Assembly: GCA_028280635.1 (NCBI GenBank)
Contig: JANQLM010000057.1
Span: 1 to 55,139, forward strand
From: Halieaceae bacterium
GTDB taxonomy: Bacteria; Pseudomonadota; Gammaproteobacteria; Pseudomonadales; Halieaceae
Direction of reading: 5' to 3'
DNA: 55,139 nucleotides
This document shows positions 8,167-16,345 of the stretch, piece after piece. A program made the position numbers and the translations under genes. Positions within the stretch are counted from its first letter, which is position 1, and the number at the start of each line of letters is the position of its first letter. The notes below the pieces were generated by a model. The model did no database searches. It was given only the letters and a program-made list of their open reading frames with translations, and was not told the origin of the DNA.

Positions 8167-9468
8167 CTATTCAACTGTGCCGTCAGCTCGAAAGAACACC
8201 CGTAACGCAGGCACCACCAGTGATAGCAGGGAACGACGCTCCTCTGTCACCTGGCCGTGAATAAATGTGCCCGGCAACAGCTTGACCTGGGGGCCGGGAC
8301 TGGACGTCCAGGCGTAGCCAGATACTTCCTGGGAATCAGGCACCAGGTTGAGCACCACCTCGAACGGCACGCCATCGGCCATGATCTGTTGGGTCCAGGC
8401 ATCGTTGTTCAGGCGCACCGCGAGTGTTTCCTGGGAGATGGCCAGCTCCGATACTGAATCGACAACGGCGCGAACCTTGAAAGGCTCTCCACGCAACAGA
8501 CTGGACACCTCAAGCTGGGCCTCCATGCCCGGCGCCAGCCGCTTGCCCTTATCCAGCGGCACGTAGAGCAAGGCGGAGAGCGCCACGATATTATCTGCGT
8601 TGCGCTCCGCTTCAGGGGTGATCAGGGCGACGCGCTGCCCCGACGTGACCCAGTCGCCGCGTACAGCATTGACCTCGCGGATGGTGCCCGCCTGCTGAGC
8701 CAACACCCGGGTGCTTTTCTCAAAATCACTCTGGAGCTTGTTCACGTCTGCCTGGGCCTCGGTGACCTCCTCCTGCAGTGCGGCACGCTGCCTCTCCAGG
8801 TCCGCCTTTTCGTTGGCAGCATCGGCTTGCAATTGCTTCAACTCCGCCTGCTGCCTGGAAAGATCGTCCTCCGCGGTCTGCCAGGCTACCCGCGCACGCT
8901 CCGCCTCGTCTTTTGAAGCGAGCTGCCGCTCCAACATGTCCTGAATCTCAGTGGCCTGCTGCTTAAGGAACGGCAGCCTGGACGCGAGGTGATCGACCTC
9001 ACCCTGAAGACTGTCTCGGCGTCGCGCGCGCGCGGCGCTACTGCTGGCAGCCGCTGACTCAAGGGTAGTGATGGTCTCGGTCTGCTTGTTCCTGGCGGCG
9101 CGGAGGTCACTCTGCGCTTCTCGCAGGGCTGCATCGGCCTGGGGCTGCGCCAAACGCGCGACCACGTCGCCGGGCTTGACCGTCTGCCCCGCCGTCACCA
9201 GCACGGCATCCACCTGGCCAGTATTCTGCGCCATGACCGGCACGGAGAGATCCCGCCCTTTCAGCGTCAGCACACCACTTCCTGACACGCGCAGTGGCAC
9301 GCTGGCCCAGGCTGCCCAGACAACCAACAGCAGTACCAGCAGTGCGAGGCCCGCAATGAGAAGACGCGTATGTGGCCGCACATAGGACACCGCGGCGCGC
9401 AATTGATCAGGGTCGGCGACCGCTTCTGACGCTTCTTCCCGAAACTGTAGAGAGGTTTCCTTATTCAT
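8167..9468 (-). CDS. HlyD-family secretion adaptor of an NHLM-type export system
   Basis: This 433-residue membrane-fusion protein has a short cytoplasmic N-terminus, one transmembrane helix at about 36-53 and a biotinyl/lipoyl-like half-motif (GQVDAVLVTAGQTVKPGDVVARL). A long helical hairpin rich in Gln, Glu and Ala spans about 120-265. The second lipoyl half is TIREVNAVRGDWVTSGQRVALI, and a beta-barrel C-terminus follows. The size, the short barrel and the position directly upstream of two ABC genes fit the NHLM secretion adaptor (TIGR03794-like). It would bridge the inner membrane pump to an outer membrane TolC-type channel, which is not encoded here. It is the first gene of the operon; the 111 bp upstream (9469-9579) show no clear promoter. 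Confidence 0.88.
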   Translation of the reverse strand: MNKETSLQFREEASEAVADPDQLRAAVSYVRPHTRLLIAGLALLVLLLVVWAAWASVPLRVSGSGVLTLKGRDLSVPVMAQNTGQVDAVLVTAGQTVKPGDVVARLAQPQADAALREAQSDLRAARNKQTETITTLESAAASSSAARARRRDSLQGEVDHLASRLPFLKQQATEIQDMLERQLASKDEAERARVAWQTAEDDLSRQQAELKQLQADAANEKADLERQRAALQEEVTEAQADVNKLQSDFEKSTRVLAQQAGTIREVNAVRGDWVTSGQRVALITPEAERNADNIVALSALLYVPLDKGKRLAPGMEAQLEVSSLLRGEPFKVRAVVDSVSELAISQETLAVRLNNDAWTQQIMADGVPFEVVLNLVPDSQEVSGYAWTSSPGPQVKLLPGTFIHGQVTEERRSLLSLVVPALRVFFRADGTVE

Positions 9469-9579
9469 GGGTCACTAGTTTAGATTCACCTCGTGTAGCT
9501 TGCTTACTACGCCGATGAGTGACAAGCGCCAAACCCCTTCGCCGCGAGGACTATGCAACTGGATGTGTTAAGCGACTCG

Positions 9580-10422
9580 TCAGAAGCGTGTGTCCGAAAT
9601 GGTCGTCCGATGAAGAAGCCGGTCATAGCCGTCGTAACCGCCGGTGGCGGAGTGCAGCACCGAGCGGTTGTCCCACATCACCAGCATGTCCTTCTGCCAG
9701 GGGTGCGAGTAGACGTAAGGTTCACCAATCTGGTGGGCGTAGTACTCCAGTAGAAGCCGGTCGCTCTCGGCTTTTTCGAGACCGGCGAAGCCCTGGATAT
9801 AGGCGGGAGATGAAAACAGCGCCTTCTTTCCGGTCTCACGATGGGTGCGCACGAAAGGATGCTCGCACTTTTCGCGAGCCTTTTCGCTGGGCAGGATTTT
9901 CATGCTGCGGCCGCTGTCCTGGTCACCTTCGCCGTAGAGTCCATCCGGTGCATAGCCCAACTCCGCGGAATGAATAGCGATCAATTCGTCAGCCCGCTCC
10001 CGCATCTCGTCGGACAAGCCCGCATAAGCCGCCACCTGGTCGGCGAATAGCGTGTTGCCGCCCACCGGTGGAATCGTAATGCCGTATAGCACAGTACCCG
10101 CAGGGGGCGTTTCCAGAAAGCTCCAATCCGAATGGAATATCTCGGCGAAGATGGGTGTGGTCTCATCGGCGTTGCGCTGCACCGCGGCCACGTTCTCGTT
10201 TTCATCGATATGCCCAAAGAAAGGGTCTTCACCGATCTCGCCAAAACAGCGCGTGAAGCGCACCAGTTGATCAGTGCTCAGGGTCTGGTTGGGAAACACC
10301 AGCACCTTGTGCTCCAGCCAGTGGCTCCTGAGCTCAGCGACCTGCTCGGCAGACAGCTCCCGGCTGAGGTCGATGCCAGTCACGACGGCCCCACAGGCCG
10401 CGGCAGTAGGTTCAACGCGCAT
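9580..10422 (-). CDS. TauD/TfdA-family Fe(II)/2-oxoglutarate dioxygenase
   Basis: From ATG 10422 the protein has 280 residues. I prefer this start over one 69 bp upstream because family members begin directly with a strand like RVEPTAAACGAVVTGIDLS. The iron ligands are H97 and D99 (FHSDWSF) and H257 (SVLHSATGGY), and an Arg about 10-15 residues further on (DRLLHRTTI) can bind 2-oxoglutarate. The segment GGNTLFADQVAAYAGL is typical. Known members oxidise taurine, alkyl sulfates, 2,4-D and similar acids; the substrate is undetermined here. A sulfotransferase gene lies divergently upstream, so an organosulfur role is possible but unproven. Confidence 0.87.
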   Translation of the reverse strand: MRVEPTAAACGAVVTGIDLSRELSAEQVAELRSHWLEHKVLVFPNQTLSTDQLVRFTRCFGEIGEDPFFGHIDENENVAAVQRNADETTPIFAEIFHSDWSFLETPPAGTVLYGITIPPVGGNTLFADQVAAYAGLSDEMRERADELIAIHSAELGYAPDGLYGEGDQDSGRSMKILPSEKAREKCEHPFVRTHRETGKKALFSSPAYIQGFAGLEKAESDRLLLEYYAHQIGEPYVYSHPWQKDMLVMWDNRSVLHSATGGYDGYDRLLHRTTISDTRF

Positions 10423-10584
10423 ATTCCTAGGGTATTCCTGGTAAAACGCCAGCGACGCAGACGAGCATACTGCATTACTTAGCCGTAGCAAATTGGCAGC
10501 ACCATAAAGCGGTAAGACGGCTCTGTATCACCATTCCATCAATGGTTGAGATACCCTAGCCGCAGAGCAATTGCCAGGACGGCT

Positions 10585-11610
10585 GTGAAACCCCACATAT
10601 TCCTTCATATCGGCCGCCACAAGACCGGCACGACGGCGCTACAGAATCTCTTCTACTACAACAGAGAGAAGCTGTGGTCCGACCTGGGCATCTACTACCC
10701 GAAGACCGGCCTCAACCGGGTTGCGCATCACGATATCGGGCAGCTCTTTGCAGCCCCTCGCATTGAAACTGATGCAGACCTCGACAACGCGATCAGCCAG
10801 GATGTCGTGCAGCGCCTGTTGGCTGAAATCCACAGTTGTGGTGCCCCGCAGGTACTCCTCAGCTCCGAATCATTCCAGAATGCGGACCCGGAGCATGTTC
10901 GTGCGCTGCTCAAAGGGCTCGATGTAACAGTGATCGTCTACCTGCGAAACCAGGCGGACTATCTGGCTTCCGCTTACGCGCAGCAGATTCATGGCACCAC
11001 GCTTACGACACCGTTCAACAGGTATTGCCTGGGCTTCCTGAGAGCTGCGCGCTTCGCTCACTTAATCAGGCGCTGGTCGACCGCGTTTGCCGGAAACCTC
11101 AGCGTGGGGCTCTACCGGACGAGCGTGACATCACAAAACGGTTTGCTACTGGACTTCCTTCAGCGCCACCTGGGCCTCTGCAAACTCGAGTCGCTGGACG
11201 CGTTCGATACCACATCGGGCAACCGCAATGTCAGCCTGTCCGCGGCGATGACCATCTACAAGTGGCGCCTCAACCATAGGCTGCGGGAGGATTACCCGGA
11301 ACACAGGCAGCTCTACTTCCTGCTGATGCAGCTTTCCCGGGAAGCGCCCTGGGATCAGAATCTTGTGCTGGACAGAAAGAGAGCGCTACCGCTTTGGCTG
11401 TACTGTCATCGGGAGAACCAGTGGGTTGCCGACCATTACCTCAAGCAGCATGCCGTCTTCCCATTCAACGGTGTGAAAAGCGCGCCAAACAGCATGCCGG
11501 ACCTTGCACGCTCGCAGCACTGCGCCATCAGCGAACGACTGTGTGCGGAAATCCCGTCCATGGCCGCCTACGCCCCGGACAAAGCTTTCCACTTCGGACA
11601 CCCGTGGTAG
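10585..11610 (+). CDS. Sulfotransferase-like protein
   Basis: The start is GTG 10585, preceded by AGGA at 6 nt spacing; an in-frame TTG at 10546 lacks a ribosome site. The 341-residue product opens with FLHIGRHKTGTTALQ at residues 6-20, the 5'-phosphosulfate-binding loop (HIGxxKTGTT) of PAPS-dependent sulfotransferases. VIVYLRNQADYLASAYAQ (about 117-134) matches the 3'-phosphate-binding segment (RNPxxRxxS-like, with Q-D-Y in this branch). Such proteins sulfate glycans, lipids or small molecules in the cytoplasm. No glycan gene cluster is visible nearby. It is divergent from the TauD-type gene and convergent with the ABC permease. Confidence 0.75.
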   Translation: MKPHIFLHIGRHKTGTTALQNLFYYNREKLWSDLGIYYPKTGLNRVAHHDIGQLFAAPRIETDADLDNAISQDVVQRLLAEIHSCGAPQVLLSSESFQNADPEHVRALLKGLDVTVIVYLRNQADYLASAYAQQIHGTTLTTPFNRYCLGFLRAARFAHLIRRWSTAFAGNLSVGLYRTSVTSQNGLLLDFLQRHLGLCKLESLDAFDTTSGNRNVSLSAAMTIYKWRLNHRLREDYPEHRQLYFLLMQLSREAPWDQNLVLDRKRALPLWLYCHRENQWVADHYLKQHAVFPFNGVKSAPNSMPDLARSQHCAISERLCAEIPSMAAYAPDKAFHFGHPW

Positions 11611-11644
11611 CGGCGTTTTCAGCACCTGGAAAAACCAACGGTAC

Positions 11645-14095
11645 TTACTCGTAGCGCAAGGAACTGATCGGGCTGGCGGTGGCGATCTTGATGGCGTGTA
11701 CCGACACAATCAGCCAGGCCGTCACCAGCCCCATCACCGCGGCCAGCGAAATAATGACCGGCAGCATGCCGATGCGCTCATCGAAAAAGTTCAGGTACAG
11801 GCCGGAAGCGGCATAGGCCAGCGGCATGGCCACCAACAGTGACCACAGCACCGGGATCGAGAACTGCCAGACCAGCAGCCTGACGATCTGGTCTACCCGG
11901 GCACCCAGTACCTTGCGGATACCGATTTCACGGGTGCGACGCTCCGCCATAAATGCCGCCAGGCCAAACAGCCCAATCAGAGCCAGGGTCAGCGCTACCA
12001 CGGCAAAGGCCGCCAGCACGTTGTTCATGGTGCTGAAGATCACGTAGATGTCATTGAACACATCGTCGAGAAAGCGCTGCTGGATCGGGTAATCGGGAAT
12101 CACTTCTTCCCACACCCGTTCGATGTCGTGGAGCGTCTGCAGCGTGTTTTCTCCGTTCAGCCTGACCGAAGCGACTCTTACCCAACCCTCCTGCATGACA
12201 AACATCATGGGCTTGATCTTGTTGTGCAGGCCGAGGAAATTCTGATCGGGTACCAGGCCGACAACGTTGTACTGAACCGCTTCGCGGCCCTCTTCCCACG
12301 ACCGGTCGCCGAGAATCTCGAAGTAGCTTTCGCCAACGGCAGCTTCAGGGCTCGCAAAACCAAGACTGGCTGCGGCCAGTTCGTTGACCAAAACGTTGAC
12401 AACCTCGCCGTCCTCCTCGAGGAAATCGCCCGCGATGTCCCGGGTCAGGGTCCGGCCAGCAAGCAGCGGGATGTCATATGTCTCGAGAAAACCCTCGTCG
12501 ACACGCACCTGGTTGATGATGATCTCAGATGCCTCATCCCCCGCTGTTCGCGACACGCCTATGGAACTGTTGCTCTGCTCGAAGGGGACCTGGCTGGTAT
12601 AGGTGACGTCGTCCACACCCGGCAGTGCCATGAGCTGACGGCGCAGGGTTTCGTGCCGTTTGACGATGTCTTCCACCTCAGCACGCTCCAGCACGACGAT
12701 ACTGTCTCTCGGGAAAATATCGGCAGACTTCGCCACCTGCTGGTTCTGGAAGTACATCACCAGCACACAGGCCAACATGAACACGGAGATTGTGAACTGT
12801 ACGCCGATCATCAGGCTGCGGAACAGGCCGCCCCGGTTGCCCTTCAGCATGCTGCTGTGAAGGCTGTCGATGGGTGTGGCCCGGGTAATCATGTGGGCCG
12901 GGTAGGCGCCGGCAGCGACACCCACAAAAACCGTGGTAAGCACCAGGAACGGGGCAATACTCAGGTAATCGAGGCTGACAGTCTTGGTCGACCACTGGTT
13001 GAAGAGCGGCACCAACAATTCCAGGCAGGCCAGCGCCAGGAGCATCGACAGCGTGGCGACGGTCAGGCTCTCGATCATGAACTGGGCCAGCAGTTGCCGC
13101 TGGCCTGCACCGAAGGTTTTGCGCAGTCCCACCTCGCGGGCCCGTCCCAGGCTCTGCGCCGTGGCCAGATTGGTGTAGTTGACACAGGCGACGATCAGCA
13201 CCATCAACCCCAGGAGTTGGATGCTGGAGATGGCCGGGATGCCAAGGGCGTCCCAGATCATAGTATTGTCCTCCACCAGCGGTCTCACCCGCAGTTCCGG
13301 AATAAACTCCTGCTGATCCTCCGGCGCGTGGCGCTGGAACACCGCGTTGACCTGGTCATTGAGCCACGATCGGGTCTTGCCCTCGGGCAACAGCATATAG
13401 GTCATGTCACCAAGTGACAGGTTGCCCCAGTCCTCGTCAAAGGCAAAGTCCCGGATGGAAGCCAGCGTATCGAGTTGGGCAAACAGGCGGGGTTCACGTT
13501 CCTGGATCATGCTCGAATTGAAGTGGCTGTCCTTCGGAATCTCTGCGATAACGGCCTTGACCACCAGGTCGTGCTCATGGTCCAGGGTGAGTACTTCTCC
13601 CACCACGTCGCTGCGGCCGAAGTACTTCTGCGCAGTGGATTCGCTGAGGATGACACCCCTGGGATCAGCGATGGCGCTTCCATCCCCGTACAGGTAGTCG
13701 AAGTCGAAGATGGCGGTGAACTCCGGGTCGGCAAAGGTGATGGTGTGGTAGTAACTGTCATTACTATCCCCCAATGTCACCAGGAACTCGCGGGTGACGG
13801 TACGCGCCACCGCGTTGAGCTCACCCAGTTCGGCTTTCAGCAACGGGCCCATGGCTGTGTAGACGCTGTTGGTCTCAAGCACACCGATATCGGCACCGTC
13901 GGCGAACACGCTGCCGGCGGTGAAGATCCGGTCCCGCTGGCTGAACATGTTGTCGTGGTCGCGCTCGTAGCTGGCCAGCACCATGCCGAACAGGAATACG
14001 GCGAGGCCAATAGACAGGCCGGCGATGTTGATAAACGCATACAGGCGGTTTTTGGCCATATTGCGCAGCGCGAGCTTGATGTAGTTAGCGTACAT
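11645..14095 (-). CDS. MacB/FtsX-type ABC transporter permease
   Basis: Starting at ATG 14095 (MYANYIKLALRNM), the protein has 816 residues. It has the duplicated layout of large FtsX-like permeases: an N-terminal helix at about 19-42, a MacB-type periplasmic domain to about 270, and three helices including one with VNYTNLATAQSLGRAREVGLRKTFGA. A second helix/periplasmic domain unit follows, then a final three-helix set with AAFMAERRTREIGIRKVLGA. REIGIRK/REVGLRK are the hallmark coupling segments. It should pair with the ATPase ending 34 nt upstream and the adaptor before that, giving a mechanotransmission-type efflux or lipoprotein/peptide handling pump. The substrate is unknown. Confidence 0.9.
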   Translation of the reverse strand: MYANYIKLALRNMAKNRLYAFINIAGLSIGLAVFLFGMVLASYERDHDNMFSQRDRIFTAGSVFADGADIGVLETNSVYTAMGPLLKAELGELNAVARTVTREFLVTLGDSNDSYYHTITFADPEFTAIFDFDYLYGDGSAIADPRGVILSESTAQKYFGRSDVVGEVLTLDHEHDLVVKAVIAEIPKDSHFNSSMIQEREPRLFAQLDTLASIRDFAFDEDWGNLSLGDMTYMLLPEGKTRSWLNDQVNAVFQRHAPEDQQEFIPELRVRPLVEDNTMIWDALGIPAISSIQLLGLMVLIVACVNYTNLATAQSLGRAREVGLRKTFGAGQRQLLAQFMIESLTVATLSMLLALACLELLVPLFNQWSTKTVSLDYLSIAPFLVLTTVFVGVAAGAYPAHMITRATPIDSLHSSMLKGNRGGLFRSLMIGVQFTISVFMLACVLVMYFQNQQVAKSADIFPRDSIVVLERAEVEDIVKRHETLRRQLMALPGVDDVTYTSQVPFEQSNSSIGVSRTAGDEASEIIINQVRVDEGFLETYDIPLLAGRTLTRDIAGDFLEEDGEVVNVLVNELAAASLGFASPEAAVGESYFEILGDRSWEEGREAVQYNVVGLVPDQNFLGLHNKIKPMMFVMQEGWVRVASVRLNGENTLQTLHDIERVWEEVIPDYPIQQRFLDDVFNDIYVIFSTMNNVLAAFAVVALTLALIGLFGLAAFMAERRTREIGIRKVLGARVDQIVRLLVWQFSIPVLWSLLVAMPLAYAASGLYLNFFDERIGMLPVIISLAAVMGLVTAWLIVSVHAIKIATASPISSLRYE

Positions 14096-14129
14096 AATGG
14101 TGTCCCGTTGAATGCCGGTGGCAGTGGTA

Positions 14130-14810
14130 TCAGGCGGCGCGCAGGCTCTGGGTGACGACGTGGCCGTCAAACAGGTTGATGGTACGGCGCGCATAATCAG
14201 CGTGCGCTGCGGAGTGAGTCACCATGACGATGGTCGTACCCTCCTCGTTGAGACCCTGCAGCATTTCCATCACTTCCTGGCCGTGCACGCTGTCCAGGTT
14301 GCCGGTAGGCTCATCGGCGAGAATCAGCGACTGGCTGCCGACCACGGCACGAGCCACGGCGACCCGCTGCTGCTGGCCGCCGGAGAGCTGGCTTGGGCGA
14401 TGTTTGGCACGATGGGCAATACCCACCTTGTCCATGACCTCGGCCACGCGCTGCTTTCGCTCCCTGGCGCTGATGTCGTGGTAGAGCAGCGCCAGTTCGA
14501 TATTCTCCTGCACGCTGAGTTCATCGATCAGGTTGAAGTTCTGGAAGATGAAGCCGATGTTCTGCTTGCGAATCTCGCTGAGTTTGCCTTCACCGTAGCC
14601 GGCGACGTCTTCACCCATGAAGAGGTATTCCCCTTCACTGGGCCGGTCCAGCATGCCGATCACGTTGAGCAAGGTCGACTTGCCGCAGCCGGAGGGCCCC
14701 ATGACGGCGACAAACTCGCCCTGCTCGATCGCGATGTTCACGGCGTTGAGCGCCACGGTTTCCACCTCATCGGTGCGGTAGAACTTTGACAGATTGTTCA
14801 GGCTAAGCAT
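14130..14810 (-). CDS. ABC transporter ATP-binding protein, MacB/LolD type
   Basis: This 226-residue cytoplasmic ATPase carries Walker [10 protein letters not shown] at residues 38-46, a Q-loop [20 protein letters not shown], the signature [14 protein letters not shown], Walker [13 protein letters not shown] and an H-loop VTHS. The ADEPTGNLD and FQxFNLIxELxxxEN features are those of the LolD/MacB/FtsE subfamily that works with FtsX-like permeases. It lies between the adaptor gene (24 nt gap) and the permease (34 nt gap) on the same strand, so the three form one operon and probably one pump. Confidence 0.93.
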   Translation of the reverse strand: MLSLNNLSKFYRTDEVETVALNAVNIAIEQGEFVAVMGPSGCGKSTLLNVIGMLDRPSEGEYLFMGEDVAGYGEGKLSEIRKQNIGFIFQNFNLIDELSVQENIELALLYHDISARERKQRVAEVMDKVGIAHRAKHRPSQLSGGQQQRVAVARAVVGSQSLILADEPTGNLDSVHGQEVMEMLQGLNEEGTTIVMVTHSAAHADYARRTINLFDGHVVTQSLRAA

Positions 14811-14834
14811 GGCTATGTCCTCTCCAGGCTGGTG

Positions 14835-16166
14835 TCAGGAATCTTTGGAATTGTTGAGTACCAGCAGGTCCATATCGCGGAACCCACTGTAAGGTGAAGT
14901 GATGACTCTCTCGCCCGCTTCCAGGCCGTCCAGTACCTCGATGAACTTGGTGTTGCGGCGGCCCAGCTTGACCTCGCGTTTTACAGCGCTGTCGCCGTCG
15001 GGGCTGGCCACGAAAATCCACTTGCCGCCGGTGTCCTGGAAGAAGGAGCCGTTGGGAATCAGCAGCGCCTCGGTCGCATCACCCAGTGTGAGCTTGGCCT
15101 GGATGGTCTGGCCGCGGCGCAGGTCGCGCGGGGCGTTGCCAGTGAACTGTATATCGATCTCAAACTGGCCGCCTTCGACGTTCGGATAGATCTTGGACAG
15201 GCGCAGCCGGTGCTCACGGCCGTTGTGCTCAAAGCTCACGGTCTGGTCGATGTCCGTGCGATTCAGGTAGAACTCGTCGATATTGGCAACCAGTTTGAAC
15301 TGGTCGGCATCGTCCACCTGGCCAATGCGGTCACCGCGGCTGACGTTCTGGCCAATTTCCATATCGAAGCCGGAGAGCTTACCGCTGACAGGAGCGCGCA
15401 CCTGCAGCTCCTCCAGGCTGTCGCGGGCGAAGCGGAGGTTCTCCTCCATGACCACGTTTTTCTCCCGGAAGAACTCAAGCTGCGCCACCATCAGGCGCTC
15501 GTCGGAGGCCTGGCTCTCGAGGGTGACGGTGCGCAGCGCCTTGTTGTATTCCAGCTCGTCAACCAGATCCTCATAGTTACCCTGGGCCGCCAGTCCTTTG
15601 GCCAGGAGCTGGTCCTGGCGGGCGATCTCGCGGGTGAGGCGGCGAATCTCGTAGTCCACATCCACCAGGGTGCGCTTGTGACCCAGACGGTTCTGCTCCA
15701 GCCGCAGTTCCTGGTCGCGCATGCTGTTGAGCTGTTCCATGACCCGGGACTCGGTGCTCATGACACTGAGCTGCAAGTCAGAATTGGAAAGCCTGACGAT
15801 AACCTGGCCGGCCTCCACGGTGGCGCCATCCTCGGCCATCACCTCTTCGACCCGGCCACCCTGCACCGCATCCAGGAACACCGTCCTCAACGGCGCCACC
15901 CGGGCCCGCACCGGGATCGTATCCTCAAAGATGCCCGACACCACCGGTGACAGCAGGATGCGATTATCTGACACCGTCAGGCTGCGGCCACTATTGGCGG
16001 AGACCAGGTAGGCGCCCATCGCCAGCAGTGTCACCGCTGCCGCTACCGGGATGGTCCAGCGAGCGGGAAAGCGCTTTTTCTCGACCACACGGTCCATGGC
16101 CGCGCCCGGCTTGCTCATTGTGCGTTCCGGGCCAGGGGTTTGCTCCATTGTGCTGATGGTGCCCAT
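14835..16166 (-). CDS. Periplasmic adaptor (HlyD/MacA-like) of the ABC efflux operon
   Basis: This membrane-fusion protein has an N-terminal membrane anchor (IPVAAAVTLLAMGAYLVSA), a lipoyl half-domain (GGRVEEVMAEDGATVEAGQVIVRL) and a helical hairpin with EIARQDQLLAKGLAAQGNYEDL. The second lipoyl half contains VRAPVSGKLSGFDMEIGQNV, and a beta-barrel and proximal domain follow. I choose ATG 16166 (443 residues, GAGAGAG upstream) over ATG 16202. The sigma-54 promoter at 16214-16229 predicts transcription starting near 16203, which would leave ATG 16202 without a leader. It is the first gene of the adaptor-ATPase-permease operon and is divergent from its likely regulator. Confidence 0.88.
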   Translation of the reverse strand: MGTISTMEQTPGPERTMSKPGAAMDRVVEKKRFPARWTIPVAAAVTLLAMGAYLVSANSGRSLTVSDNRILLSPVVSGIFEDTIPVRARVAPLRTVFLDAVQGGRVEEVMAEDGATVEAGQVIVRLSNSDLQLSVMSTESRVMEQLNSMRDQELRLEQNRLGHKRTLVDVDYEIRRLTREIARQDQLLAKGLAAQGNYEDLVDELEYNKALRTVTLESQASDERLMVAQLEFFREKNVVMEENLRFARDSLEELQVRAPVSGKLSGFDMEIGQNVSRGDRIGQVDDADQFKLVANIDEFYLNRTDIDQTVSFEHNGREHRLRLSKIYPNVEGGQFEIDIQFTGNAPRDLRRGQTIQAKLTLGDATEALLIPNGSFFQDTGGKWIFVASPDGDSAVKREVKLGRRNTKFIEVLDGLEAGERVITSPYSGFRDMDLLVLNNSKDS

Positions 16167-16213
16167 ATCTGCTCTCTCGGGGGGTGTACTCGTATCTGTC
16201 ATATTTAAACAAC

Positions 16214-16229
16214 AGCAAGGGGCAGGCCA
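16214..16229 (-). promoter_or_regulatory. Sigma-54 (-24/-12) promoter of the adaptor-ATPase-permease operon
   Basis: On the minus strand this reads TGGCCTGCCCCTTGCT, against the consensus TGGCACG-N4-TTGC(A/T). The invariant GG and GC, and the 7-nt spacing between TGGC and TTGC, are all kept. The predicted transcription start is near 16203. A sigma-54 activator is encoded divergently and two dyads that could be its binding sites lie 66-117 bp upstream. Confidence 0.75.
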
Positions 16230-16294
16230 ACTTTTTAAGTCATTGTTTTTATGGGATAAATTAAAAATCTAAACCAGCACACGTGGCGACGGAG

Positions 16295-16331
16295 TGTACG
16301 AAATCGAACACACGCTGTACGATACCGGACA
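16295..16331. promoter_or_regulatory. Two tandem enhancer-like dyads (probable activator binding sites)
   Basis: TGTACGAAATCGAACA (16295-16310) and TGTACGATACCGGACA (16316-16331) are imperfect palindromes of the form TGT-N-CGA-NN-TCG-N-ACA. Their starts are 21 bp apart, two helical turns, so both face the same side of the DNA. They lie upstream of the sigma-54 promoter on the minus strand and just before the start of the NtrC-type regulator gene. That is the expected place for sites bound by that regulator, which may also control its own gene. Confidence 0.6.
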
Positions 16332-16345
16332 CTTGGAGGCAGGCT

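Noticed and set aside
12128-13417. A 429-codon plus-strand open frame
   Set aside because: It is antisense to the FtsX-like permease, is rich in His, Gln and Arg, has no family motif, and arises from the GC-rich codon pattern of the real gene.
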